Shown here in pieces: positions 20,887 through 31,509 of a stretch of 64,000 bases of DNA (its first letter is position 1; every line of letters starts with the position of its first letter). Both the position numbers and the translations under genes were made by a program. The DNA is from Stereocaulon alpinum (lineage: Eukaryota > Ascomycota > Lecanoromycetes > Lecanorales > Stereocaulaceae), in contig JAEUBA010000007.1 in assembly GCA_018257865.1 (NCBI GenBank), positions 496,001-560,000 of the forward strand. Direction: 5' to 3'. The notes beneath the pieces were generated by a model, which had not been told where the DNA came from, did no database searches, and saw only the letters and a list, made by a program, of their open reading frames with translations.

Positions 20887-22414
20887 ATGACCACTGATAA
20901 TGAACCAGAGGCCCCAAAGTTTGACCTTGAAGCCTACATAGCGAATTATAAAGGTTGGTTGCCCAATTGACTATAGCTGCAGGAATGAGAGCTTTCTGAC
21001 CGCCGTCAAAGGACGGACACGCATCGACCGTCTTCTCCTCATTGGAACCAGCTCAACATACCTATACCTAGAGGCACTGAAAGCTGCTATAAGTGAAGCT
21101 AAGCGCGGAAGAGACATCGGCCAATATGAGCGAGCTGTATCTGCTCTCCGCGACATTGTCCCCAATGATCTAGATGCAATGATAGACTTGGCCTGGGTGG
21201 ACAGGGTGAAGAAACAAGTGAAGTCAGAGACGGATAAGATGGAGCTGGAGCTGAAAGGCTACAAGAATAACTTGATTAAGGAGAGCATCAGGGTATGCTC
21301 TTCCCATCTCAGCAGAAGGACCAGTAGCTAACGCGCCCCCTCAAAGATGGGCTATGATGACTTGGGCAGCCACTACCATCGAATCGGTGACCTTAGCAAA
21401 TCCAACAAGGCCTACGCCCAAATGCGTGACTTCTGTACTACAAACGCACATGTCGTCATCATGAGCATGCACCTCGTGAATGTCTGCATCGACCAACGCA
21501 GCTGGTTCGCCGCCCAAAATCACATTCAACGTATCCGCGGCGGGCCAGGTGCACGAGCGTATTCAGAAGCTCAACAGAACTGGGCCAAGCTCACTGCCGC
21601 GCATGGTCTTGCCTCTATGGCGCAAGGCAACTACCGAGACGCTGCCATGGAACTCATTAGCACCGATCCTCGAATGTCTCAGGCCAAACTTGACGACCGC
21701 GAAGACGAAGAAGCCTACAACGAAGTCATGACACCCAACGACGTTGCCGTCTATGGTGGTCTTTGTGCCCTAGCCTCCATGTCGCGCGAAGAGCTGCAAA
21801 AGCGGGTCCTCGAGAACACCGATTTCCGCAACTACCTAGAATTAGAACCTCACATCCGTCGCGCCATTCAATGCTTCGTCAGCGCGAAGTACTCTCAATG
21901 CCTACAGATACTGGATAGCTACAAAGCCGACTACCTCCTCGACATCTACCTCCAGCCACATCTATTACAAATTTACCACGAGATACGCAGCAAAGCCATC
22001 CGCCAATACTTCATTCCCTTCTCTTGCGTAACACTATCTGCGCTGGCGCAAGCATTCAACACCGACGAACTAACCATTGAAAAAGAGCTTGCGCTGATGA
22101 TCAAGGGTGGTGATCTGCAAGCTAGACTCGACCTCGTCGATGGAGTTCTGCTTGCCAAGAAGAGAGACGGCAGAATGGAAGTTCATGCGGATGCGCTGGC
22201 TGCCGCGAAGGAGTATGAGCGTACATTACATCTGCGCTTCTTAAGGATGAGTAGTATTCTTGCGGGGCTGGAGGTCAAGAGTCCGAAGGGCCAAGGTAGT
22301 CAAGGTGGTGGAGGATACGGCGGTAGCCAAGATATCGGTGGATACAATGGTGTGGGTGATTTGCTAGGTGGTGATGGGCGAGGGGCGACGAGAAGCGGGA
22401 ATTCGTATAGATGA
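20887..22414 (+). CDS. csn1: COP9 signalosome subunit 1 (PCI-domain protein)
   Basis: Exons 20887-20953, 21012-21292 and 21347-22414 give 471 residues; introns are 58 nt (GTTGGT) and 54 nt (GTATGC). Residues 12-20 (FDLEAYIAN) and GRTRIDRLLLIG are the Rpn7/CSN1 N-terminal signature. A helical TPR-like region follows, then the PCI winged-helix domain at roughly 270-410 (RQYFIPFSCVTLSALAQAF, ELALMIKGGDLQARLDLVDG). The C-terminus is a Gly/Gln-rich tail. CSN1 scaffolds the nuclear complex that removes Nedd8 from cullin ligases; in moulds this governs development and secondary metabolism. The start is close to the pseudogene on the opposite strand. Confidence 0.95.
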
Positions 22415-22869
22415 GTGGGGACCACTGATGGCGAATGCGAAATCATAGCGACGGCGTTGAGCATGTGCTCGTGGGAAAGGGTATCAAAGGAGGGGGGGGG
22501 AATTCTGTTTTGATAGAGCAACGAATGCATGCTTGCACGAGTAGAAATGATCAGGGCAGAAGCTGTCTATCGTTCAAAGCTTCTACCTTATGGTACCAAA
22601 TGAGGCTAGAAGTAATGCATGGAGCATCTTGCAACCTTAGGACATGAAAGTTTGGGTCAACAGCCCTGACATAGGTACACCTGACGCTCTTGTAATACCA
22701 CGTTCGACGCCTACTCAGCTCCTACTCTTCTTGAAGCCCGACCTCTTTGGCTCAGATGCAACTTCGAATCATTCCACTCTAACGCCAGAAAGCCACTTTG
22801 GCTCTGTTCTCCACACCCCACAAGCTAGAGGCTGCGATTCCTTGCTACAACATCGATAAGATATACTGT
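22415..22869. other. Convergent intergenic region
   Basis: 3' flanks of CSN1 and SEC20. A G9 run occurs at about 22491-22500. No gene seen. Confidence 0.6.
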
Positions 22870-24221
22870 TTACAGCTCATCCCTCTGCCTCCCCACCTGC
22901 CCACTCTCTACCGGCTCCTCCCACATCCTCTTCTTCGGATTAGGTGGCCCATCTTCAGCCGTCCTCTCTCTCAAAACCGTTCCCTGCGGCTCAGCCTTCT
23001 TCGTCTCAGTCCCCTCGGCCATCTCCACCACTTGATCGGACAAGCTCTTCTCTCCTTTCTGCTGCTGCTGCTGTTGTCCAGGCTGAGCTTCTCCCGGCTG
23101 ACCCATCTTAGCGCCTTGTCCGCCTCCTCCGGCTCTGATACTTGGTGCGACGTAGCCCTTGGGAAATGTGGGGATGCCTGCCCTTCCCGCCGATTTGTGC
23201 GCTAGGCTTGAACTTGCGGAGAGGCTTGCTGCGCTTTCACTTAGGGCTATGCTTTGGTTTTTTGCGCCTATGGCTCCTGCTGCTGTGGATAAAGTCCCGA
23301 TCAGAATTTGGACGAGGAACAGACTGGATCTCCAGAGTAGTCGAATGGGAAAGTAGAGCAACCACCACCCGGGACCGTAAAGTATTCTCCTGAAAACGAG
23401 CCAGCCGATAGTAGTAACAAGTATAAAGAATGCAGATTCAAGGTACCAAGTATCCGACTTCTGGCTGTGTATCAAACTCCCAACAAGCGATCTCGACGAC
23501 GAAAGCAGCGTATCAAGATTCGCATAGGTCTCCGAAAGCGTAGCCAAGTCCTTTGTAGAATTTTCAAGCGTCTCCTGGGCGAATCGACTCCGTTCAAGCT
23601 CCGAGGTCATCAAATTGTGCGTTCGTCTCAGCGCGGCTGTCACGTCGCTTGACGCATTGAGCAGTACTTCCTCTTGTGAAAGTTTTTCTTGTCCTTTCCG
23701 GCGTCCGTAGCCTGTAGTTGTGTCGGCGGTGCCTTCTTGGATGCCAGCGAAAAGGAGCTCGCGTTCTTTGCGTTTGGCGGCTTCGGCGTTGCGTTTGGCT
23801 TGAAGTTGAGCTTTGCGGAATTGAGAGCGAGCGCTGTTGTACTCTCATTAGCATGATTTTCTGACATGGTAGAATGGAGACTTTACATCTTCAACTCCTC
23901 CCCCAATCGCGTAACCTGTGCAGCTAAATCAGTCTTCTCCCTTTCCCTCCCACTATCTCTCCTCCTCGTATTCGAAGCCCGGCTTGAGGTATTTGTCTGA
24001 TCTTCAATTTCCTGCCGTAGCAACTCGAAGTCTTCCTCTTGCTCTTTCAAGCTCTGGTGGATCTCAGCGCTGAGCTCGACACGAGCGTCTCCCTCTTCTG
24101 GGTTTGATGGACTCGAGCCTGGTGTAGCGGGGAACTTCGAGAGACGGGAGATTAGCTGCTGTGTCTGCTTGAGAGAGTCGAATAGGGGTGTCAGGCGTGC
24201 TTGGAGCGCCTGTGCGTTCAT
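22870..24221 (-). CDS. SEC20: Vesicle SNARE Sec20 (BNIP1-like), Golgi-to-ER transport
   Basis: Exons 24221-23887 and 23833-22870 give 432 residues; the 53-nt intron runs from GTAAAG to ACAACAG with a GCTAAT branch. The N-terminal half is coiled coil. The Sec20 SNARE-like segment is RRTHNLMTSELERSRFAQETLENS at about 190-215, followed by LIHSQKSDTWYLE and two adjacent hydrophobic stretches (about 245-300) that anchor it in the ER membrane. The lumenal tail is Gln/Ser/Pro-rich and ends in RDEL, comparable to the HDEL end of yeast Sec20 and expected to retrieve the protein to the ER. It works with Ufe1, Use1 and Sec22 in retrograde COPI vesicle fusion. It shares a 232-bp divergent promoter with the mL53 gene. 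Confidence 0.92.
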
Positions 24222-24453
24222 TGCTGAGCTGTAGAAAGTTGGCAGTGAAGACAGCGGAGGAGATGACGGTGTTTGCGGGCAAATTCCGCGCTAGCTATGG
24301 AAAATGGATTCCGCTTCGGAGCTTTCAGCCTTAACAGCAATCGTGGAGGTATGAGACTATGGAATAATCAAGACTATAGGTATATGCTGGAAGTCAATGT
24401 GACACGCTTAGTTTGCTGAGCTCTTGTTCAGCGCCGTCTGCCGGATTCTCGAG

Positions 24454-24809
24454 ATGATAACCAAGTACATTACCGAAGTTACCACCAGGTTCAACCCGTT
24501 CAAGAAACCCTCCAAGACATGTCGAGTCTTCCTGGCTCACCTACCAGCCGATGCTCGAACGAAGATGAAGATCAATACCACTGTGCTTGGGCGTGATAGC
24601 CAAGAACCTAGCGTCCTGAAACTCACCTTCAGTATGTGATTAGGAAGTGGGACTACGAATATTCAATGCTGAAGCTGACTCGTGCTCTCGCAGAGGATGG
24701 GAAGGAGATGCAATTGGACACGGAGAAGCTGAATATCAACGATGTGGTGGTAGAGGTGGACCGGCACTCGAGAACGTTGAACAGGGTAGCAGATCTAGAG
24801 CCGCTCTGA
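24454..24809 (+). CDS. Mitochondrial large-subunit ribosomal protein mL53 (MRPL44/L53 type)
   Basis: Exons 24454-24631 and 24694-24809 give 97 residues. The intron is 62 nt, GTATGT...CTCGCAG with a GCTGAC branch. The ATG at 24454 starts MITKYITEVTTRFNPF, the family N-terminus; upstream in-frame ATGs (24424) are weaker. The second exon supplies DGKEM-x-LDTEKLNI-x-DVVVEVDRHSRTL. The length and the run of sequence match fungal MRPL44/mL53 proteins. It acts in the mitochondrial 54S ribosomal subunit. The short basic N-terminus may serve as its import signal. Confidence 0.9.
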
Positions 24810-24962
24810 GGGAGCGCATTTTGTACAGCATAAGCACGGAGATTGGCCTTGGGAGCATTCACTAGGATCTGTGTTTTATGCTACGCTATAGGTCGCTCGA
24901 AGCAAGCTTCGCCATCTGACTCTTGACCGCTTTTCGAGTGCCACCTAGGATCGCGCTTCAAT

Positions 24963-26258
24963 CTAGACTGCAGCACCTGAGATGAAGAACCACTTGTCGT
25001 ATATGCCGTCAATGGGTGCAGGCCGCAAATCCTGGTGTGGCTTGATGTTCAACGAGTGTGGGTCCACGCGATCTTGTGAATGTGGCACCGTCACGTTGGT
25101 TCTGAGGGTCTGTTAGCAAGCTCCCTCATGTGGAGACTAGGTAGAACTTACAGAGAGACGCCTCCAGGTTGAGTCTTGCCAGTGATCAACCTCTCCCAAG
25201 CCTCCGCACACTCACGTACGATATCAGTCGCGTACTTCTTGTTCTTGCACTCGCCGGAAAAAGCGAATTGGTTTTCTGGCTTTCCGTCTGGGATCTTGTA
25301 GATGCGGAACCACTCGTTCGTTGCCCGGAGAAGGCCTGGTAGGTGACGCTCGACATCTTCAATATCATTTAAGCGAGGTGCTAACGGGTCATTGACATCG
25401 ATGACAATGATCTTCCAATCGGTTTCACCCTCGTCGAGAAGAGCCATGACACCCAAGATCTTGACCTGCTTTATCTGGCCTGGCGTTGCAACCAGCTCGC
25501 CGATTTCGCAGACGTCAAGGGGGTCATTGTCACCCTTTGCTTTGGTCTCAACGTGTGTGACATTGGGGTCTTCCCATGTCTGTATCATCTCGTGAGCATT
25601 GGGCCACACAGAGAATGTAGAGGTCATACCTGAGGGAAAGCCCCGTAGTTCCAGAGGTAACCCTTGTGTGGGAAGCAATTGCGGACGTAGCGAAGCTTGC
25701 CCTTCTTCACATCTTGCTTGATGGGATTCAAAGTCTCCTCTTTCGAAATCTGGCGCACCTATTAGCCGTTGAAACGGTGACAAAGCTTGTAATGGTGAGG
25801 CAGCGTGGGGTGCCCTTTACCTCCATCTTAGCATTGGTCCAACGGGGGATCTCCACAATCATGTTTAGTACAGTCTGCTGCTCGTTGGCATACAGCGGAA
25901 TGTCGTGGAATGGCGAGAGGGGCTGCCCATCCTTCTCGATGTAGATACGATGCTCCAAGGTATTGGGTGCACCGTTTTTCCTCACAGTATAGGTACCAGG
26001 AACATTGGAGTGGTATCCCTTCTCGCTGATGGGGAGAGAACTCATGTCGATGTTGTGTGGTGTCTGACTGGAGAGATGTCGCGATATTTGTTGTGCCCGA
26101 GTGGAAGGTGTAGTGGGACCAAATTTTCTGGCGGGGCTCGGAGAGGTGTGCGGAGCCAGTGTGGAAAGAGCTATGCGGTGAGGGTAGAGGCGCTTCGGGC
26201 AGACTTCAATGCTATCGCCAGCTTGTAAGACACGTGTCAGAGCTCTAGAGCTTAGCAT
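24963..26258 (-). CDS. Inorganic pyrophosphatase (family I, Ipp1/Ppa2-like) with possible dual start
   Basis: Hydrolyses pyrophosphate to phosphate. Exons 26258-25821, 25749-25630, 25579-25152 and 25101-24963; introns are 71, 50 and 50 nt with GTAAAG, GTATGA and GTAAGT donors. From the ATG at 26258 it has 374 residues; from the ATG at 26045 (MSSLPISEKGYHS) it has 303, close to cytosolic Ipp1. The extra 71 residues are rich in Arg, Ser and Thr with almost no acid, like a mitochondrial presequence. Catalytic motifs are intact: EIPRWTNAK, KGDNDPLDVCEIG (metal-binding aspartates) and DVNDPLA. The end IDGIYDKWFFISG is the usual fungal C-terminus. It shares a 210-bp divergent promoter with the Dus2 gene. 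Confidence 0.95.
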
Positions 26259-26468
26259 GTGTCAATTCTGTCTTCGCAATGGCTTTCTATACTTCGGTCC
26301 AGTGGTGCGGCCATTATGACGTTCGAGCGATATGCTTCGTCGAAACATGTATAAAATTGTGCAATAATAATGCAATGTGAAGAACTTATACCAGTCATAT
26401 TCTGTAGACTTCCTTCAAGTCATTCACAATCATGATACGCAGGTGATGAACCCATTTGCTCGTAAGCG

Positions 26469-27731
26469 ATGCTCCGTAATTTTACCAGCAAAATGACTTC
26501 CGCACCAAAACGTGTCCCAATCCCCAACAATGGGGTCGACTACCGGGGCAAAGTCGTGCTTGCCCCCATGGTCCGCTCCGGGGAATTACCCTCTCGACTA
26601 CTCGCCCTCAAGTACGGAGCAGATCTCGTCTGGGGGCCCGAGACAGTTGACCGGTCCATGATCGGTACAACCAAGCGTTTCAATTCGATTACTTCTGCTA
26701 TCGAGTTTACCCGTCTACCTTCTAATTCGTCAAGACCGCAACCTCCAGATCAGAAAGAAAGTGTGATCTACAGACTACATCCTATTCGCGAGTACGGGAA
26801 GTTGATTTTCCAGATCGGGACCAGTTCGCCTGCTACTGCCGTGGAAGCTGCGAAGCTGGTGGCAGAACATGTGGCAGGGATCGACGTTAATGCTGGATGT
26901 CCCAAGCCATTCTCTACCATTGGTGGGATGGGAGCTGCCTTGCTGCAGGAGCCAGATCGTCTAGCTTCAATCCTCTCAGCGCTGGTGAAGGAGGTGGGCG
27001 AAGTGTACGAGATTGGCATCAGTGTCAAGATTCGCCTTCTGGAAACCGCAGAGAAGACAGAAGCGCTGGTGAGGAAGCTTTGCAGCACTGGAATCACCGG
27101 CTTGACGGTTCATTGCCGAACCACGCCTATGAGGCCAAGGGAGAGGGCCATCCGCGAGCAGCTAAGAATGATTGCAGATCTCTGCCGAGAAGCAGGCGTG
27201 GCTTGCTTAATGAATGGGGATGTCAAAAACAGGGACGAGGCTCTGCAGCTGGTGCAAGCACATGGTGTTGACGGTGCTATGATAGCCACTGCGGCTGAAG
27301 CGAATTCAAGCTGCTTTAGAACACAAGAAGAAGGAGGTCTACTACCATGGAAAGAGGTAGTGAGCGAGTATATGAAGATAGCGTTGGAGGTGGGCAATAA
27401 ATGGGGCAACACCAAATTCATGCTAGGCCAGTTGATGCCCGGAAAAGCAGAGATTTTCCGCAAGGTCATTGGGTGTCGAGGTTATCGCCAAACATGCGAA
27501 ATACTAGAATTATATGATCTGGTTGACTCGGCTAGAGAGTTGGACGAGAGATTGGGAATAGACGAGCAGAAGGAAACCAAGGCTATGAAGAAGGGGAACC
27601 ATAACAACAAGAGTGCTCGCGCTGCGGGTGGGGACATGAGCTCGCAGCGAACTTTCGAGAAGACAAACAGAAGTCCATTCTCGGAGCGAGGTGTTGGTGC
27701 TAGTGTGGCCATGCCAGCCATGGCTGTGTGA
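26469..27731 (+). CDS. tRNA-dihydrouridine(20) synthase, Dus2/Smm1-like
   Basis: A 420-residue single-exon ORF. It reduces U20 in cytosolic tRNA using FMN and NADPH. The TIM-barrel start is VVLAPMVRSGELPSRLLALKYGAD; the catalytic cysteine lies in NAGCPKPFS; the FMN-phosphate region is GVDGAMIATAAEAN. The small C-terminal helical domain runs to about residue 350. The last ~55 residues are basic and low-complexity. A second ATG at residue 9 (MTSAPKR) has an equally good context, so the first eight residues may not be translated. Length agrees with fungal Dus2, and no double-stranded-RNA-binding domain is present. Confidence 0.93.
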   Translation: MLRNFTSKMTSAPKRVPIPNNGVDYRGKVVLAPMVRSGELPSRLLALKYGADLVWGPETVDRSMIGTTKRFNSITSAIEFTRLPSNSSRPQPPDQKESVIYRLHPIREYGKLIFQIGTSSPATAVEAAKLVAEHVAGIDVNAGCPKPFSTIGGMGAALLQEPDRLASILSALVKEVGEVYEIGISVKIRLLETAEKTEALVRKLCSTGITGLTVHCRTTPMRPRERAIREQLRMIADLCREAGVACLMNGDVKNRDEALQLVQAHGVDGAMIATAAEANSSCFRTQEEGGLLPWKEVVSEYMKIALEVGNKWGNTKFMLGQLMPGKAEIFRKVIGCRGYRQTCEILELYDLVDSARELDERLGIDEQKETKAMKKGNHNNKSARAAGGDMSSQRTFEKTNRSPFSERGVGASVAMPAMAV

Positions 27732-28560
27732 AGACTTTTGCAACAACCATCCAATCTTCACCAGTTCCGAAGACAGCTGTCCAGTGACTCTCCGGAGCCC
27801 TAACCCAGGGATCGGCGCGCATATTGGTGTTCCGAGCAAAGGAATCGTCTAGTCCTCGGAGAATCTGAGCTTAAGTGCTTAATTGAACGTCCTCTTCTAG
27901 ATGGCTGAAGGGGCGAGCCCGGTAATTTCTCAACAGGCCATCCAGCCATCGCTGAAGAGAGCCGAAAAGGGAACTCTTCGAGCTTGATCCCTGCGACGTG
28001 GGCGGGGTCTCAATGTCAGGGCAAAGTCAGGCTACCATGTAGTCGAAGGATGACACCGTATCTACTTGAGAGCGAGGACTATTGACCAGGGTAAATATTA
28101 AACCGGTACAGATGGCCATACTTTAGAGTAAACTGGAGTATGGAGGCTATAATGCAAATCAAATTCACATTACAGTCGTTCTTCTTCTTTGCCACATTGA
28201 ACATATTTCAATGCGCCTACCGTAGACCATCGCACGCAGTCTCTCTTTGTACATATCTTAACCCACTACCCGAATCATTCCCTGTGCAAAGCTATGCCTC
28301 CGTACGTGATCCACATTGTCTGGCTATGTGCCTGGCGACTGTCTCAAACATACAGCTCTCAGTCTCGGTTCTCTGTGATATCCGAGCATCTTGCGGTTTA
28401 CGCTTGCATGAACCGGCCTTCTGGTACTCGAGGAGCTTTATTCAGCCTGGTACGACTTTCGTGGTTGAGTGAGCACGACCGTGAGAAACCTTTACTCTAT
28501 TCCAGGACTGGGATCGAGCGAGCCATAGCCATATTGTCGCTTTGGTCGCAACACTTAGCC
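27732..28560. other. Convergent intergenic region
   Basis: 3' flanks of the Dus2 and Rfc2 genes. A 110-codon plus ORF at 28140 starts with a hydrophobic stretch but has no family resemblance that I recognise. Confidence 0.5.
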
Positions 28561-29929
28561 TCAAGTCTCCGCTAGCATGCCAGATATCTGCAATGCCAGG
28601 TCCAGGATGGTCAGATGCTCGTCTGAACCGTCAACAAGTCGTTTGTCGACGTCCGAAAAGACCATGACGATCTTGGTTTTCTGTTTGTCTGAAAGCGTAT
28701 CATCATACACTATCTTCTGGTAGAGCTATAATTCCGAGATTAGCCACAGAAGCGACGATGTTCTAGGGAATAAGTATCTCACCTGGGTCACAACTTGTGT
28801 AGCACTCCAGCCATCAGCTACCAGGTCTGTCACTTGTTTCGCCACTGCTTCATACACTGCCCCTCTCGAGCTAGGCTGCATAGCTTTCAGTAACCCGTCC
28901 ACAACATCGTTTGGAATGACACCAGCGATCTCTTCTATGCTCCGAATCGTGACCATTGCATCGTTGGTTCCATCTACGTCCATGGCATCCTCGTCCTCAT
29001 CGTCTTCAATGATTTTCCTTTTCTTCGAATGCCCGTTTGCTTTTGGTTGAGCTAATTTCACGGCGCCTACTAATCTTGCAGCGCTTTGGAGGAATGTGAT
29101 TGCTTTTCTCAGATCTCCCTCACTGCATTTGATCAGAGTGTCCACCGCTCCAACCTCCAATTTGACATTCTCATTCTCAGCAATGTCCTCCAATCTCTTC
29201 TTCGCGTTGCCCTGGTCCAAAGGCTTAAACCTAAACTTGCTGCACCTGCTCGCTAATGGATCGATGATCCTAGTAACGTAATTGCAGATCAGACAAAATC
29301 TTGTGATCTTGCTATAAGTCTCCATAGTCCTTCGCAAAGCACTCTGAGCATCTTGCGTCATACTGTCCGCTTCGTCGAGAATAATGATCTTATATGGTGG
29401 GCACGGATATCTATCTTTGTAGTTTGGGGGAGGATTGGAAAGCTGCATTCGAGCGAAGTCTTTGACCTTTTCGCGTACAATAGATATACCTCGTTCATCC
29501 GAGGCGTTGAGTTCGAGCACTCGGCTTCGGAACATTTCTGGCCCATAGAGTTCTTTGGCGAGAGCCAGGATGGTGGACGTTTTCCCAGTCCCAGGAGGGC
29601 CATAGAAGAGCATGTGGGGTAGCTAAATCTCATGTATCAATGGATGTTCTGTAGCGTTGTACTCATGAACCTCGTACATTAGTAGCTTGTAAGGTCCTTT
29701 GTAAAACCGTGATTGTGTGGTCTTGTGCGGTGACGTCGTTCAAGCTCCTGGGCCGGCTGTTGAACACTCAGCAACGTGTCACGTGCATTGAGACTGAAGG
29801 CTCCACGTACTATTTCTCCACCCAGGGTTGCAAGTTCTGAGATTCTTTGGGAGGTGCGGTCTTGGACGAAGAGGCGCCATTGGTAGCTGCGGCTGCAGCA
29901 CGAGCCTTGTTGTCGAAGAAACTCGCCAT
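28561..29929 (-). CDS. RFC2: Replication factor C subunit 2 (human RFC4 orthologue)
   Basis: Clamp-loader ATPase that opens PCNA at primer ends. Exons 29929-29811, 29756-29678, 29622-28783 and 28725-28561 give 400 residues; introns are 54, 55 and 57 nt. Splicing restores PWVEKY-RPRSLNDVTAQDHTI and ATN-LPHMLFYGPP, the RFC boxes. Walker A is GPPGTGKTS, Walker B ILDEADSMT, the arginine-finger box is SRCSKFRF, and sensor 2 is GDLRKAITFLQ. This set fits yeast Rfc2 rather than Rfc3 or Rfc4. A short acidic, Lys-rich insert (about 245-260) precedes the collar domain and may be a nuclear signal. The last exon encodes the collar helices. Confidence 0.95.
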
Positions 29930-31509
29930 TGAAGATTGCGTACAAGAGTGTGAGTTCGCTTATCTTGAGCTCTAGGAATTTGCTCTAAGAACAAGGTAGC
30001 GTATTTGGCGGCGCAAGAGATATGCAAGTATCATTGCTGGCGGAAAACGCGCTTCCGGGTGACGCGCTGCCCAGAAACGCGCTAGATCAAGATCTCTCAA
30101 CTGTCACTTCCCAAACCAACTGATGAAAAAGGTTCGAAGAGACTCTAGCATTCCCTGAAATTCTGCGAGCTCCGAGAGTAACAGCTTGTATCAAGAGCTT
30201 CATCGTCACTAGCGACTCGTACCCTAATGTCGGGCAATTTTCTGGGCATCTACTCAATCCAGACACAAGGCTACCGATCCCTCTAATTATGATTACATAG
30301 CGACGTGAACTCGTTGCTCACGTGACTGCCCTGCTCCAGAACTGTATACCGTGGTTCCCATCCTGTGCTTGTCGGGAAAGACGCGGTTTCCTATAGTTGG
30401 GGTAACCTGAACTCTTCGAATCCTGACAACCCTCGCTGGCGTTCTTTTCTTCCACAATTGGTGTCCGACTTGGTGATCATTAGTCAAGCTTTCGCGAAAG
30501 AGACACGCCAGATTCATTCAGCAAGGATGGATATGCTGATATTGGAAGTCTCTCAGACATGCTTCGATTCAGCAAGCTCAAGGCGGTATACTGTACGCCG
30601 AACGATAATGGTGACTATGGCGTCGATGGATCCGAATGTGAAATTGGACCATATCCAATTAGACAGGACTTTGAGCCAAGGTAAGCGCCATGAGTATGGG
30701 AGCCTTCGGACGCAGTACGATTACTAATATTCCTCCTTGGTTTTGACGATATTTACTTCACGAAGATGGTAGTAGCGCTGTTCACGCTAAAGCGAGCCCG
30801 TACCCGTGAACGCGACTTGCGGTGGTCGGATAGGATGGGAGGTATGACAAGCTGTGAGTTTAGGCACGGAAGTGCGTGCAAAACGCTTGCGGATGAAGGC
30901 TGCTCGGGATTTCTCTGGCAAACCCACCACCAGGATTCCCCCATGAAGAATAATAGTAGTGACCCCTATTACTCGCCTCGAGAGCGTCCGTCAGATGACA
31001 AAAAAGCTTCTGGAAGCCGTGTCTCGATCGAAGGACGAAGCCTTGGACCGATCGGTTCGAAAACAGAGGGCAATAGAGAGTATTTCACCACTTGATAAGG
31101 CTTAGGAGCATTGAAGAACAGCTGTGATCGTAGAGCTTGAGCCAAAGCATTGAGTCTGGATCAGTCAATGGAGCAGAAAGATATCGAAGGGTGGGAAGAT
31201 TGCCCCAACACCAGACAGCTGCTACGGCCTTCATGGGCTATGAGTGAAACGGAGTAAATTCGATGTCACCGTCAGAACTCACGAAGCCCAGATGGCCTGG
31301 ATGAGTTTGAGCGCAGTCGCTGTCCCTAACTAAAAGTTACTAGCCCTGACCTCTTGCTCTCCATTCTCGGGCCTTTCTAACTGGAAACACCGTCTCGAGG
31401 TACCAAGAATCCCCATACTGTGTCCAAATTTTCTAATCTCAGCCCTAATTCGAGCTCTCAATCTATTGCTATTCCTCGAGGCTTGAAGATTTGCCAGCTT
31501 GCGTTCTGT
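29930..31509. other. Gene-poor region with one exon-like stretch
   Basis: It holds the Rfc2 promoter. A plus-strand open stretch at 30484-30680 is flanked by an ATTAG acceptor-like and a GTAAGC donor-like site but has no start codon exon I can join. No RNA gene seen. Confidence 0.4.

Noticed and set aside
28140..28472. 110-codon plus ORF with hydrophobic start, possible secreted peptide
   Set aside because: It sits in the convergent 3' region of Dus2 and Rfc2. The hydrophobic stretch comes from a T-rich run, and there is no clear cleavage site or conserved cysteine spacing.
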